This document shows, piece by piece, positions 8,367 to 17,545 of a stretch of DNA of 64,000 nucleotides (positions are counted from its first letter, which is position 1; every line of letters begins with the position of its first letter). The notes below the pieces were generated by a model. That model had not been told where the DNA came from and made no database searches. It saw only the letters and a list, made by a program, of their open reading frames with translations. The stretch spans positions 186,001 through 250,000 of the forward strand of contig NZ_JALUXE010000002.1 of the NCBI RefSeq assembly GCF_027019125.1, in the 5' to 3' direction. The DNA is from Roseovarius sp. Its GTDB lineage: Bacteria; Pseudomonadota; Alphaproteobacteria; Rhodobacterales; Rhodobacteraceae. The position numbers and the translations under genes were made by a program.

Positions 8367-9263
8367 ATGCTCCGCGAGAACATTCACGACCTCATCGCAC
8401 TTGCTGCCGTCGCCGAAGAGAGAAACTTCACGCGCGCGGCCGCCCGGCTGAACGTCTCGCAATCCGCTCTCAGCCACACCATCAAGGGGCTGGAAACCCG
8501 GCTCGGGATGCGGCTCCTGACCCGCACGACACGGTCGGTAGCACCGACGCTCGAATGCGAGGATCTGCTCGCGACACTGAACCCGTGCTTCGAGAGGATT
8601 GAGGCGCGGCTTCAGGCGCTCAACGAGGCACGCGATCAGCCGACAGGCACGGTTCGGATCGTCGGCGTGGAATACGCCATCGAGTCCCTGCTGCTGCCGA
8701 AGCTTGCGCCGGTCCTGAAAGAACACCCCGCAGTGAATGTCGAGTTCGTGATGGACTACGGCTACACCGATCTTGCCAGTGCACAGTGCGATGCAGGAGT
8801 GCGCTACGGCGAGCAGGTGAGCGAGGGCATGATTTCTGTGCGCATCGGCCCCGATGAGCGGATGGTCTGCGTCGGCTCGCCTGAGTATTTCGAACGCGCA
8901 GGTATCCCCGAGACACCACAGGACCTCGCCGGGCACCGGTGCATAAACCTGCGCCTGTCGAACCACGGCGGTCTCTACGCGTGGGAGTTCGAGGACGCCG
9001 ATGGCGAGGAGGTTCGCGTCAAGGTTCAGGGCCAGGTCTGCTTCAACACGATCAATCCTGTGATGTACGCCGCCCTAGACGGCCTCGGCCTTGGGCTGGT
9101 TCCGGAGCGTCTCGTCGAACGGCATCTCGCGTCTGGCGCGCTGCAGCTCTGCATCGAAAACCATTCGCCTTACTTTCCCGGTTTTCATCTCTACTATCCG
9201 AGCCGCCTCCGGCCGTCCCCGGCGTTTCAGGTCGTGCTCGACGCATTGCGCGAACGGGTGTGA
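8367..9263 (+). CDS. LysR-family transcriptional regulator
   Basis: A 298-residue LysR regulator. The N-terminal winged helix-turn-helix (FTRAAARLNVSQSALSHTIKGLE) is typical, followed by a substrate-binding domain. The start at 8367 (MLRENIHDLIAL) fits family N-termini and has a GAGG sequence upstream. It lies just before, and in the same direction as, the CMD protein, F420-reductase-like and cupin genes. It probably controls these and perhaps the leftward reductase genes, responding to an aromatic or quinone-like ligand; that ligand is a guess from the neighbours. The gene appears intact. Confidence 0.9.
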   Translation: MLRENIHDLIALAAVAEERNFTRAAARLNVSQSALSHTIKGLETRLGMRLLTRTTRSVAPTLECEDLLATLNPCFERIEARLQALNEARDQPTGTVRIVGVEYAIESLLLPKLAPVLKEHPAVNVEFVMDYGYTDLASAQCDAGVRYGEQVSEGMISVRIGPDERMVCVGSPEYFERAGIPETPQDLAGHRCINLRLSNHGGLYAWEFEDADGEEVRVKVQGQVCFNTINPVMYAALDGLGLGLVPERLVERHLASGALQLCIENHSPYFPGFHLYYPSRLRPSPAFQVVLDALRERV

Positions 9264-9368
9264 CATTCATTAGGCGCGCTCATGAGTGGAGTGGCCAGAC
9301 AGACCATTATGCTTCGCGGGGTGTCGTCCACATTGGTGAGGTGATCGAAAACCGAAAGGAGCCGCCCA

Positions 9369-10130
9369 ATGAAGACACTATTCGCCGCAACCGCTTTCAC
9401 TCTGTCCGCCACGTCCATCGCCGCGCAGGACCTCTCCACAACGCTGCCCGACGCTGTCGGCCAAGTGGCCCCCGCGCTCGAAGCCTATTCCGAGACTGAG
9501 CTCTTTTCCAATGTCTGGCAAGGCGACGCGTTCTCCACACGCGATCGGGCGCTAGTGACCTTCGCCGCGATGGTTACGCGGCACGAGACCGGCCGGATGG
9601 CCGAGCACACAGCACTCGCACTCGACGCCGGGGTCACGCCTTCGGAACTGTCGGAGACGATCACCCATCTCGCCTTCTATTCCGGCTGGGGCAACGCCGT
9701 CGCAGCGGCCGAGGCCATCGCTCCGGTCTTCGCGGAGCGCGGCGTTGTTGCTGACGATCTTCCGGCGATCAACCCCGAGTTCCTGCCGCTCAACGAAGAG
9801 GCCGAGGCCGCTTGCCAAACGAACGTCGAGAACACTTATGGCGAGGTCAGCCAGGGCGTCGTCGACAACACCGAGGAGCTGCTGTTTCTGGACCTGTGGC
9901 TGCGACCGGCGCTCGAGCCGCGCGACCGCAGCCTCGTGACCGTCGCTGCTCTCATCGCTGCCGGTCAGCCGGAGCAGATGACGTTTCACCTCAACCGGGC
10001 GATGGACAACGGGCTCACGCAGGACGAGGCCGGCGAAATGCTCGCGCATCTCGCGTTCTACACCGGCTGGCCCCGCGTGTTCTCGGCCATGCCGGTGGCA
10101 GCGCAGGTCTTCGAGAGCCGTACAAACTGA
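9369..10130 (+). CDS. Secreted carboxymuconolactone decarboxylase-family protein (two CMD domains)
   Basis: A 253-residue protein with a signal peptide (MKTLFAATAFTLSATSIAAQ) and two CMD/AhpD-like repeats. The repeats show the same pattern: STRDRALVTFAAMVTRHE then ITHLAFYSGWGNAV, and EPRDRSLVTVAALIAAGQ then LAHLAFYTGWPRVF. Neither repeat has the CxxC of AhpD, so a peroxidase role is doubtful. This two-domain form often travels with cupins and oxidoreductases under a LysR gene. A spaced GGAG precedes the start. The substrate is unknown; periplasmic detoxification of electrophiles is an inference. Confidence 0.85.
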   Translation: MKTLFAATAFTLSATSIAAQDLSTTLPDAVGQVAPALEAYSETELFSNVWQGDAFSTRDRALVTFAAMVTRHETGRMAEHTALALDAGVTPSELSETITHLAFYSGWGNAVAAAEAIAPVFAERGVVADDLPAINPEFLPLNEEAEAACQTNVENTYGEVSQGVVDNTEELLFLDLWLRPALEPRDRSLVTVAALIAAGQPEQMTFHLNRAMDNGLTQDEAGEMLAHLAFYTGWPRVFSAMPVAAQVFESRTN

Positions 10131-10189
10131 TCGCACCGCTGCCGGCGCCGGCCAGTGCCGCCCCAAGAACCCCCGAATGGAGACCTATC

Positions 10190-10828
10190 ATGAGAATCGG
10201 AATACTTGGGTCGGGCCTGATGGGCGCCAAGCTCGGCCGCATCTGGGCGGCTTGCGGACATAATGTGAAATTTGCCTATACCCGCGACCCAGCGAAGCTT
10301 GCCCGGCTCGCGCAGGACGCCGGCGGCGCGGCCGTCTCGGTTGCCGAAGCCGTCGACGGCGCGGCTGCGGTCCTGCTGGCCGTTCACTGGTCGCGCATCC
10401 ACGATGTGCTGGATCAGGCGGGCGAGCTGGCTGCGATGATCGTCCTGAACTGCTGTGTCCCCCTCGACGAGAGCAACACCGATCTCGTCGTCGGGACGTC
10501 CACCTCCGGTGCAGAAGAACTCGCGTCCCTGCGCCCGAAGGCACGCTGGGTCTCGTGCTTCAACACGAGCCCTTCGGAGAGCTTCGCGCCGGTCTTCGCC
10601 CGCAAGGACGACGCGCCACGGCCGCACCTTCTGATCTATGGCGACGACGCCGGCGCCAAGGAGGTTGCGGGCGGCCTGATCCGGGACGTGGGCTTCGAGC
10701 CACTCGAAGCCGGCAGCCTCCGAACCGCTCGCTTCGTCGAGCCGTTCGCCATGATCACCGCGGAACTCGCCTACGGCCAACCCGGCGGTCCGGCGCTGAT
10801 CTATCGCTTCGAGAAGCTCAACGGCTGA
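10190..10828 (+). CDS. NADP-binding F420-reductase-like oxidoreductase
   Basis: A 212-residue protein of the NADPH-dependent F420 reductase/NAD-binding-2 type. The N-terminal dinucleotide motif [13 protein letters not shown] is at residues 4-16, and HW near residue 64 and CVPLD follow in the expected order. Rhodobacteraceae do not make F420 in quantity, so homologues here more likely use another acceptor with NADP. A GGAG ribosome-binding site lies 8 bp before the start. The gene sits 59 bp after the CMD gene and 26 bp before the cupin gene, so the three are probably one transcript. Confidence 0.82.
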   Translation: MRIGILGSGLMGAKLGRIWAACGHNVKFAYTRDPAKLARLAQDAGGAAVSVAEAVDGAAAVLLAVHWSRIHDVLDQAGELAAMIVLNCCVPLDESNTDLVVGTSTSGAEELASLRPKARWVSCFNTSPSESFAPVFARKDDAPRPHLLIYGDDAGAKEVAGGLIRDVGFEPLEAGSLRTARFVEPFAMITAELAYGQPGGPALIYRFEKLNG

Positions 10829-10854
10829 CGCCACACACCGAAAGGAGAAAAGAC

Positions 10855-11250
10855 ATGAAGATCACGAAAGCCGGCACGACGTCCTCCAGCCCGGGGACCG
10901 CCGACTGGTTCACCGGCACGGTCCGTCTGGACCCGCTGTTTCAGGCGGAAGAACCGGGGCGTGTGGCAGGCGCCCATGTCACCTTCGAGCCCGGCGCCCG
11001 CACCGCCTGGCATACGCACCCTGCGGGGCAGACCCTGATCGTCACCTTCGGGCGCGGGCGCGTCCAGCGTGAGGGCGGGCCGATCGAGGAAATCTCGCAG
11101 GGCGATGTCGTCTGGTTCCCGGCCGGCGAGAAGCACTGGCACGGGGCCGCGCCAGAGACGGCGATGAGCCACATCGCCATCCAGGAGAGCATCGATGGCT
11201 CTGCGGTGACATGGATGGAAAAGGTCACGGACGAGCAATACCAGACCTGA
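10855..11250 (+). CDS. Small cupin-domain protein
   Basis: A 131-residue single-domain cupin. The two cupin motifs are clear: the metal-binding [17 protein letters not shown] (two His) with a later Glu region, and [18 protein letters not shown] with the third His. A strong AAAGGAG site precedes the start. It resembles the (R)-mandelonitrile lyase/quercetin dioxygenase-like small cupins found in LysR-controlled stress cassettes. A metal-dependent role in detoxifying a reactive carbonyl is plausible but unproven. It is the last gene of the rightward cassette. Confidence 0.88.
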   Translation: MKITKAGTTSSSPGTADWFTGTVRLDPLFQAEEPGRVAGAHVTFEPGARTAWHTHPAGQTLIVTFGRGRVQREGGPIEEISQGDVVWFPAGEKHWHGAAPETAMSHIAIQESIDGSAVTWMEKVTDEQYQT

Positions 11251-11280
11251 TTGTCGACCGGTCGCCGAGACGGCTGTCAG

Positions 11281-11532
11281 TCAGTTATCCGCTTCTATGT
11301 CCCAGAAGGCCTCCTGATCAATTAGCAGAACCTCGCTGGCAACCTCATCTCCGGCGAACGCCGCCGTCTTGCTGAGCGCCTAGAGCTTGAGCTTGCGAAA
11401 GAAGAACCGGCCGCTGGCAGGCCACGTCGTTGCGTGGGCGCGCGCCAGGTCACGCCTCACGATCCATTCGAAACTCGTCCGAAGCGCATCGCTCAGCCGG
11501 TTGATGGACAGCTCGGTCTCTGGTTTCTGCAT
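11281..11532 (-). pseudogene. Small unrecognised gene with an internal amber codon
   Basis: From an ATG at 11532, preceded by a GGAGAG sequence, the frame gives 50 residues (MQKPETELSINRLSDALRTS...) ending at a TAG at 11380-11382. The same frame then continues for 32 more codons (ALSKTAAFAGDEVASEVLLI...) to a TGA at 11281-11283. Both halves have protein-like composition. It follows the metallophosphoesterase gene by 32 bp in the same direction. I do not recognise the family. It may be a small gene broken by a nonsense mutation, or a genuine 50-residue protein with chance coding beyond. Confidence 0.4.
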
Positions 11533-11564
11533 GGCCTATGGTCTCTCCGGGAGCCGGGATCCAA

Positions 11565-12503
11565 TCAAACGGGGATCGGATGAACGCAGACGCGGTCGGG
11601 GGAGAGCAACCTCTCGCCCGCTTGCAGTTCGTAGGTAACCAATGGCCCGTCCTTGCCTGCGGAATAGTCGAGGCACAGCGCGTTCCGGCCCTGCAGGACT
11701 GGATCACCGCTGAGCCAGTAGTGGCCGAAAAAGACGGGGCGTTCATGGACGGGATAGGTCTGCGCCATCAGCGTGCCCGGCAACGGAGCATCAGGCAGAT
11801 CGTCGGGCACCGGCACCGAGATCGCGATGTCGCGCCACGTCCCGGCGCCCGCGTTCCACCATTGCAGCCGGACGTGATCGCGGTGGGTGCCGTCCTTGTC
11901 CCGGAAGGAAAAGCCATCGGGAAGGCGGTGTTCCGGGCCCTTCGTGACTTCCTCAGCGAGGTGGAAAAGCTCGTCGGCCGGATCAGCAGCCCTGATCAGC
12001 TGTTCCTCGGATAGCACGCCGTCCGCGGTAAGCGCCCGCACTCGATCAATCGTGCTTTCGATCCAGCAGGCATGCACAGCACGAAACCCCTCGCCCTCAA
12101 GAAAAAGTGGGAGGCTGCGCATCCACGCCAGCGCCTCGTGGGTCTCGCCGGCACCGACGGGGAACTCAGCCAGGAAGCTTGCATGCTGCCGCAGGTTCTT
12201 CTCCGAATGAGCGCGGAGGGGCTGACCGGTCTCGGGATGGGCCGTGTGGAAGTGAATGGCATTGAGCTCGTGATTACCCATGATCGCGCGGGCCTTGCCG
12301 TTGTCGATCAGGTCGCGCACCAGGTGAATGACGGCCCTGTTTTCCGGTCCACGGTCGATGAAGTCGCCCAGAAAGACGATGGTCCGCTCCGGGTCGGGAT
12401 GGATCCAGCCCGCCGGACTCCGGCGCCATCCGAGGGCATCGAGCGCTCCCCGTAGTTTGGCGATCTGCCCGTGAATGTCGGGGATGATATCGACTGTTCC
12501 CAT
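11565..12503 (-). CDS. Metallophosphoesterase (PPP-type serine/threonine phosphatase-like)
   Basis: A 312-residue calcineurin-like phosphoesterase. The metal-binding motifs are in canonical order: DIHGQ near residue 9 (GDxHG type), [10 protein letters not shown] near residue 46, GNHELNA near residue 80, and later His residues in FFGHYWLSG. The start at 12503 ([12 protein letters not shown]) has a CAGGAGAG site 6-8 bp upstream. Related proteins hydrolyse phosphoproteins or diadenosine polyphosphates; which applies here cannot be told. It is the rightmost gene of the tRNA-bounded accessory region and appears intact. Confidence 0.87.
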   Translation of the reverse strand: MGTVDIIPDIHGQIAKLRGALDALGWRRSPAGWIHPDPERTIVFLGDFIDRGPENRAVIHLVRDLIDNGKARAIMGNHELNAIHFHTAHPETGQPLRAHSEKNLRQHASFLAEFPVGAGETHEALAWMRSLPLFLEGEGFRAVHACWIESTIDRVRALTADGVLSEEQLIRAADPADELFHLAEEVTKGPEHRLPDGFSFRDKDGTHRDHVRLQWWNAGAGTWRDIAISVPVPDDLPDAPLPGTLMAQTYPVHERPVFFGHYWLSGDPVLQGRNALCLDYSAGKDGPLVTYELQAGERLLSPDRVCVHPIPV

Positions 12504-12960
12504 GCACTCTCCTGAAAGTCGTTCAATATGCTGATGGCTGGTTCGCAAGTGCCGCTGGTCACCGCCCCGCGCCGTGTAACGCTAACGAGTTCAAGTCCTT
12601 TTGTCGTCGGGGTTTTCCGGTGCTCGCCAGGGGAGGACACCGCCACCGCTACGCGCCATTCGGCCAGCGCGCCCAGCGACTGCGCCTCTCGCGTGTTGTG
12701 GCTCTGTTCCCCTCGAAGGCGATGGAAACAAGGGGCGAAGTTTTGGCCGGATTGAAACTCAGGGCACTGAAAAGAATAGAGAAAATCCGACCGAACCGAA
12801 AACGGCGAGGTTCGCCCGAACAGAGATGGAGCGACGTTCAGAGCCCGGAACGGGCCTGGCGCGCAGTCTCAGAGGTTCGCATGAGGGAGGCAAAGCCCTT
12901 TGAAAACACGACTATTTCCGCTCCACGATGGGCGCATGTCCGTGTGCGCAACAGGGAATA
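12504..12960. other. Gene-free stretch between metallophosphoesterase and tRNA-Ser
   Basis: About 460 bp without a convincing gene. It should contain the promoter of the leftward metallophosphoesterase and the right end of the accessory region. No integrase remnant or further repeat was recognised. Confidence 0.5.
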
Positions 12961-12973
12961 TGGCGGAGCGGGA
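12961..12973. repeat. attR-like repeat at the tRNA-Ser 3' end
   Basis: This is the tRNA-side copy of the 13-bp direct repeat also found at 4027-4039. It covers the CCA end and the 3' acceptor strand, the usual crossover region for tyrosine integrases. Confidence 0.6.
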
Positions 12974-13050
12974 GGGATTCGAACCCTCGAGACGGTTCCC
13001 CGCCTACACACTTTCCAGGCGTGCGCCTTCGACCACTCGGCCACCGCTCC
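12961..13050 (-). tRNA. tRNA-Ser (anticodon GGA)
   Basis: The minus strand reads GGAGCGGTGGCCGAGTGG at the 5' end and CCGCTCCGCCA at the 3' end, giving a 7-bp acceptor stem, discriminator G and an encoded CCA. The anticodon loop CTGGAAA gives anticodon GGA (UCC/UCU codons). A long variable arm and the GGTTCGAATCC T-arm complete a class II serine tRNA of 90 nt. Its 3' end is duplicated at 4027-4039, suggesting it served as an integration site. Confidence 0.96.
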
Positions 13051-13250
13051 ATCGCGCGGGTTCTAGCCGCAGGGGGGCGGGCTTTGCAAGGGGAAGAATG
13101 CAGATTAACCGGGGAAAAGAACAAAGCGTGTGACACGCGCCTGCCGCAAGGTTCTGTCGGAAAACTGTCAGCCCTGCCGTTTTCCGGCAATCTGGCACGG
13201 AACCGATTTGTAACGCTGGCGCGCAAGCAAAGGGCAGAGGCAGGCTAACC

Positions 13251-14861
13251 GTGACAGATCACGACTATATCATCGTCGGCGCAGGCTCGGCGGGCTCGGT
13301 TCTGGCAGAGCGGTTGAGCGCGAATGGACACCACCGGGTCCTGATTCTCGAGGCGGGGGGGCGTGGGCGCAGCCCGTGGATCGCCCTGCCCCTGGGCTAT
13401 GGCAAAACCTTTTTTGACGCGCGTCTGAACTGGAAATACGAAGCACAGCCGGAAGACGCGCTCGACGGGCGGCGCGGCTACTGGCCACGTGGCAAGACGG
13501 TGGGGGGATCGGGCGCGATCAACGCCATGGTCTATGCGCGCGGCCTGCCCCATGATTTCGACGATTGGGAGGCCGCAGGCGCGACCGGCTGGGGCTGGGA
13601 AACCGTGCGTGCCACGTATGACGCGCTCGAAACGCAGGTGGCACCGGATGGCACGCGGCGCGGGACCGGCCCGATCACGGTGCAGGATGTCTCGGACCAG
13701 ATCCACCCGGTCAACCGGCATTACTTTGCCGCGCTCGATGAACTGGGTCTGCCCCGCACCGACGATCTCAATGACCCAAGGGGCGAAGGCGGCACCATTT
13801 ACCGCATCAACACCGCGGGCGGATTGCGCAACTCATCGGCGCGCGCCTGCCTCAAACCCGCGCTGAAACGCAGCAATGTGACGCTGGTGACCGGCGCTCA
13901 TGTCGACCGTATCGAATTCGACGGCACCCGCGCGGTGGCCGTGCATTACCGCCGGGGCGGGAAACGGCATGTGGCGCGCGCGGCACGCGAAATCATCCTG
14001 AGTGCCGGGGCCGTCACCTCGCCGCGTCTGTTGCAGCTCTCGGGCATCGGCCCGGCAGAGCTGCTCCGCCAGCATGGCATCACGCCGCTGCGCGACTGCG
14101 TGCATGTGGGCGGCAATCTTCAGGATCATCTGGGGATCAACTATTACTTTCGCGCCACCGAACCCACGCTGAACAACGATCTTGCACCGTTCATGGGCAA
14201 GGTGCGGGCCGCCTTGCGCTTTGCCCTTACCCGGCGCGGCCCGCTGTCGCTCTCGGTCAACCAATGCGGCGGCTATTTCCGCTCGGAGCCCGGCCGGAAC
14301 CATCCCGACCAGCAGCTCTATTTCAATCCCGTCACCTATACGACCACCCCCGCCGGCACACGCTCGGTGGTGCGGCCCGATCCTTTTCCGGGCTTTATCA
14401 TCTCGTTCCAGCCCTCACGCCCCACCAGCCGCGGACGCATCGACATCAGCAGCGCCAACCCCGAGGCACCCCCCCTCATTCAGCCCAATTCGCTGGCCAC
14501 CGCAGAGGACCGCGCGCAGGTGGTGGCCGGGGGGCGGCTCTGTCAGCGGATCATGTCAACGGCGGCGCTGACCGCCCTTGTCGAGGGCGCCATGTATCAG
14601 GATCTGCGCGAGATGGACGATGACGCCATTCTCGACGATTTCCGCAAACGCTGCGGCACGGTGTTTCATCCGGTGGGAACCTGCCGGATGGGCAGCGATC
14701 CGGCGCACTCCGTCGTCGATCCAAACCTTCGGGTACATGGGATCACGGGCTTGCGGGTGGTCGATGCCTCGGTCTTTCCCAATGTCACCTCGGGCAATAC
14801 CAACGCGCCCACGATGATGCTGGCCTGGCGCGCCGCCGATCTGATCCTGGGGAATGTCTGA
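13251..14861 (+). CDS. GMC-family FAD oxidoreductase (choline dehydrogenase-like)
   Basis: A 536-residue glucose-methanol-choline oxidoreductase. The FAD motif GAGSAGSVLAERL is at residues 9-21, the second GMC signature GKTVGGSGAINAMVYARG near residue 81, LSAGAVTSPRLLQLSGIG near residue 247, and the C-terminal HPVGTCRMG and GNTNAPTMML hold the catalytic His and Asn. It starts with GTG after an AGAGGCAGG sequence. It oxidises a primary alcohol to an aldehyde. Choline is one candidate, but the gene is not next to betB or betI, so I call it only by family. A short hairpin follows it. Confidence 0.88.
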   Translation: MTDHDYIIVGAGSAGSVLAERLSANGHHRVLILEAGGRGRSPWIALPLGYGKTFFDARLNWKYEAQPEDALDGRRGYWPRGKTVGGSGAINAMVYARGLPHDFDDWEAAGATGWGWETVRATYDALETQVAPDGTRRGTGPITVQDVSDQIHPVNRHYFAALDELGLPRTDDLNDPRGEGGTIYRINTAGGLRNSSARACLKPALKRSNVTLVTGAHVDRIEFDGTRAVAVHYRRGGKRHVARAAREIILSAGAVTSPRLLQLSGIGPAELLRQHGITPLRDCVHVGGNLQDHLGINYYFRATEPTLNNDLAPFMGKVRAALRFALTRRGPLSLSVNQCGGYFRSEPGRNHPDQQLYFNPVTYTTTPAGTRSVVRPDPFPGFIISFQPSRPTSRGRIDISSANPEAPPLIQPNSLATAEDRAQVVAGGRLCQRIMSTAALTALVEGAMYQDLREMDDDAILDDFRKRCGTVFHPVGTCRMGSDPAHSVVDPNLRVHGITGLRVVDASVFPNVTSGNTNAPTMMLAWRAADLILGNV

Positions 14862-14880
14862 GGGCCGCCGCAAATCCGGG

Positions 14881-14905
14881 CAGGTGCTGGAAACACCTGA
14901 TTTTA
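14881..14905 (+). terminator. Weak rho-independent terminator after the GMC gene
   Basis: A 6-bp stem, CAGGTG pairing with CACCTG around a 7-nt loop, is followed by ATTTTAT. The stem is short, so the call is tentative. Confidence 0.45.
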
Positions 14906-14989
14906 TAGCCGAAAGGCAGCGTTCTTCGATTGTCACCCGCCGCGAATTTCCCGATACTGCGCCAAGCCACATCAAGGACAGGCCAGACG

Positions 14990-16114
14990 GTGACACCAGC
15001 AGACCACGACACGCACACCACCAGCCAGAGCACGCCGGAACTGCAGCGCATCCGCACCGTGGCGCAAATCATCATCGCCTTTGCGGTGGTGCTCTTTTTG
15101 CTGGTGCAGGCGCGGTTCCTGCTGATTTCGCTGGCCACGGCGATCATTCTGTTCAGCCTGACCTCGGATGCGATCACATCCATCGCACGGGTGCATCTCG
15201 GGCCGGTGCGCGTGCCCAACTGGCTGGCCAGCATCGTGGCGCTCTTGCTCATTTCGGCGGCGTTGCTCAGCCTCTCGGCGGTGATCCTGTCGCAGATCAA
15301 CACGGTGCTCTCGACCACCCTCGCCTATACCGACCGCGCCCCGCAGGCGATCTCTGCGATGGTGGCCTGGCTGGGCCCGGATGCTGAAAAGGCCGTGTTC
15401 AACGCGGTGTCGACCCTTGATGTCGCAGGCTATCTGCGGACCCTCGCAGGTCAGGCGGGGGGCATCATGCAGGGTACGGTGCTGGTCATTCTCTTCGTGG
15501 GCTTTCTCTTTGCCGAGCGGATCTGGTTCACGACCAAACTCGAAAGCCTGTTTGGCGATGTGAAGCAGGCCGAACGCGTGGGCCGGATCGTCAGTTCGAT
15601 CATCCACCGGGTGAATTATTATCTGCTGGTCAAGACCTTGGTCAGTGTCGTGACCGGCCTGATGGTCTATGGCGTGGCGCGGTTCTTTGCCCTCGATCTG
15701 GCCGGAGCCCTGGGGATTCTGACCTTCGTGCTCAATTACATCCCGTCGATTGGCTCGATCGTGGCGACGGTACTGGTGGCGCTGGTGGCCTATGTGCAAC
15801 TGGCCGATGGCACGATGGCGCTGGTCATATTCCTGATCGTGGGGGTCATCCAGTTCGTGAACGGCAATATCATCGACCCGATGCTGATGGGCCGTGCGCT
15901 GCGGGTGTCCTCCTTTGGGATCATCATCAGCCTTGCGTTCTGGGCGGCGGTCTGGGGAATCCCGGGGATGTTTCTGGCGGTGCCGATCATGGTGGCCCTG
16001 ATGATCGTCTGCAGCCATGTGCCCGGGTTTCGCGCCATCGCGGTCCTTTTGTCGCGCGAGGGGCTGCCCGAAACCGATCAGGATCTCGACGCGCCCAAAC
16101 GCAGACGAGGCTAG
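14990..16114 (+). CDS. AI-2E family transporter / putative permease
   Basis: A 374-residue integral membrane protein of the AI-2E/PerM/YdiK family with about eight transmembrane segments. The central NYIPSIGSIVATVL and the C-terminal NGNIIDPMLMGRALRVS and FWAAVWGIPGMFLAVP match the family's conserved loops. A GTG start at 14990 with an AAGGACAGG upstream is preferred over a TTG at 14930. Members export small molecules or drive Na+/H+ exchange; the substrate here is unknown. The C-terminal tail is charged and probably cytoplasmic. Confidence 0.85.
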   Translation: MTPADHDTHTTSQSTPELQRIRTVAQIIIAFAVVLFLLVQARFLLISLATAIILFSLTSDAITSIARVHLGPVRVPNWLASIVALLLISAALLSLSAVILSQINTVLSTTLAYTDRAPQAISAMVAWLGPDAEKAVFNAVSTLDVAGYLRTLAGQAGGIMQGTVLVILFVGFLFAERIWFTTKLESLFGDVKQAERVGRIVSSIIHRVNYYLLVKTLVSVVTGLMVYGVARFFALDLAGALGILTFVLNYIPSIGSIVATVLVALVAYVQLADGTMALVIFLIVGVIQFVNGNIIDPMLMGRALRVSSFGIIISLAFWAAVWGIPGMFLAVPIMVALMIVCSHVPGFRAIAVLLSREGLPETDQDLDAPKRRRG

Positions 16115-16240
16115 CACACGGCCCTTTTCGGAAATTCCGAAAACGGGATTAAGCCGCTGGAAAAACCGGGGCCTTGGCCCGGCAAATCTCTTGCCGTTGA
16201 CCGCAACGCCCCCCATTCCTTGGGCAAAGGAGTTCGCGCC

Positions 16241-17536
16241 ATGCCCATCATCCCGCTCAAGATCGCCCCCGGAGAACCACCGCAGACCGCGCATGACGTG
16301 GCCGATACAGTTCAGATCATGCTCGCGCGGCTGCGCACGGGGGGCGCACAGGTGGCGCTGGAATACGCGCGGCAACTCGATGGCTGGCAGGGCGGCATCA
16401 CCGTGACCCGCGCCGAGATTGACGCCGCCGTGTCCCGCGTGCCGCAAACGCTCAAGGCGGATATCCAATGGGCACATGACAATATCTCGCGCTTTGCCGC
16501 CGCACAGCGCGCCACGGCGCAGGATATGGAAATCGAATTGCGCCCCGGCCTGCGGGCGGGCCAACGCCAGATTCCGCTTGGGGCTGCGGGCTGTTACGTG
16601 CCCGGTGGGCGCTACAGCCATATCGCATCCGCGCTGATGACCATCGCCACGGCGCGCGAGGCGGGCGTCGCGGACATTACCGCGGTTTCGCCCCCCTGCG
16701 GCGATCAGGGTATTCCCGATGCCATGCTCTATGCGATGGATCTGGCCGGGGCCACGCGCATCCTGACCATCGGCGGGGTGCAGGGGGTGGCGGCCATGGC
16801 CTTTGGTCTCTTTGGCGCACCGCCCGCAGACATTCTGGTCGGTCCCGGCAATGCCTATGTGGCCGAGGCCAAGCGCCAGCTTTTTGGCCCTATCGGCATA
16901 GATATGTTCGCAGGTCCCACCGACAGCCTCATTCTCGCCGATGACACGGCGGATGCCGAAACCGTCGCCGCCGATCTGGTCGGACAGGCGGAGCATGGCG
17001 CAAATTCCCCGGTGTGGCTTGCCACCACCCATCGCCCGCTGGCCGAGGCCGTAATGGCCCGTGTCCCCGCCCTTATCGCCAGCCTGCCAGAGCCGAACCG
17101 CTCTGCTGCCACCGCCGCGTGGCGCGATCTGGCCGAGGTGGTGCTCTGCGACAGCGCGGAAGAGATGGCGCAGTATGCCGATACCAAGGCGCCCGAGCAT
17201 CTGCATGTGCAGGCGCGCGACCTGCCGTGGTGGCGCGCACGCCTGCGCGCCTATGGTTCGCTTTTCCTCGGCGAGAACACCACCGTGGCCTTTGGCGACA
17301 AGGCCGCAGGTCCCAACCACGTCTTGCCCACCTCCGGGGCCGCGCGCTATACCGGGGGTCTATCGGTGCACAAGTTCCTGAAAACCGTCACCTGGCAAGA
17401 GGTGGACGCCTGCGCGCTGCCCGATCTCGCGCGCGTCACTGCCAGCCTCAGCCGGGCCGAACGGATGGAGGGGCATGCCCGCAGTGCAGACATCCGCCTT
17501 GGGCCCATCGCTCAGGCGGCCATTTCGACAGGATAA
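16241..17536 (+). CDS. Histidinol-dehydrogenase-family enzyme, HpsN-like (sulfopropanediol 3-dehydrogenase type)
   Basis: A 431-residue zinc NAD dehydrogenase of the HisD superfamily. Zinc and catalytic regions are visible: LVGQAEHGANSP (Gln and His), FGDKAAGPNHVLPT and MEGHARSADIRL (C-terminal His). Several signatures differ from biosynthetic HisD and resemble HpsN, which oxidises (R)-2,3-dihydroxypropane-1-sulfonate to sulfolactate: AGCYVPGGRYSHIASA in place of AGVYVPGG..., and IDMFAGPTDSLILADD in place of DxPAGPSEV. The gene is not in a his operon. An AAAGGAG site precedes the ATG. The next gene, 9 bp away, is a racemase, so another hydroxy-acid or amino-alcohol substrate is possible. Confidence 0.75.
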   Translation: MPIIPLKIAPGEPPQTAHDVADTVQIMLARLRTGGAQVALEYARQLDGWQGGITVTRAEIDAAVSRVPQTLKADIQWAHDNISRFAAAQRATAQDMEIELRPGLRAGQRQIPLGAAGCYVPGGRYSHIASALMTIATAREAGVADITAVSPPCGDQGIPDAMLYAMDLAGATRILTIGGVQGVAAMAFGLFGAPPADILVGPGNAYVAEAKRQLFGPIGIDMFAGPTDSLILADDTADAETVAADLVGQAEHGANSPVWLATTHRPLAEAVMARVPALIASLPEPNRSAATAAWRDLAEVVLCDSAEEMAQYADTKAPEHLHVQARDLPWWRARLRAYGSLFLGENTTVAFGDKAAGPNHVLPTSGAARYTGGLSVHKFLKTVTWQEVDACALPDLARVTASLSRAERMEGHARSADIRLGPIAQAAISTG

Positions 17537-17545
17537 CACCGCCAG

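Noticed and set aside
11387-11638. Small plus-strand open frame in the gap right of the cupin gene
   Set aside because: No ribosome-binding site or motif; it lies antisense to the small amber-containing gene and the metallophosphoesterase end.
12620-13066. Open frame spanning the region left of, and across, the tRNA-Ser gene
   Set aside because: It runs antisense through the tRNA and has an Arg-rich composition without a domain.
14972-17320. Very long antisense open frame opposite the AI-2E permease and the HpsN-like gene
   Set aside because: It is rich in His/Arg/Gly/Asp with no conserved domain, as is typical of the reverse strand of GC-rich genes.
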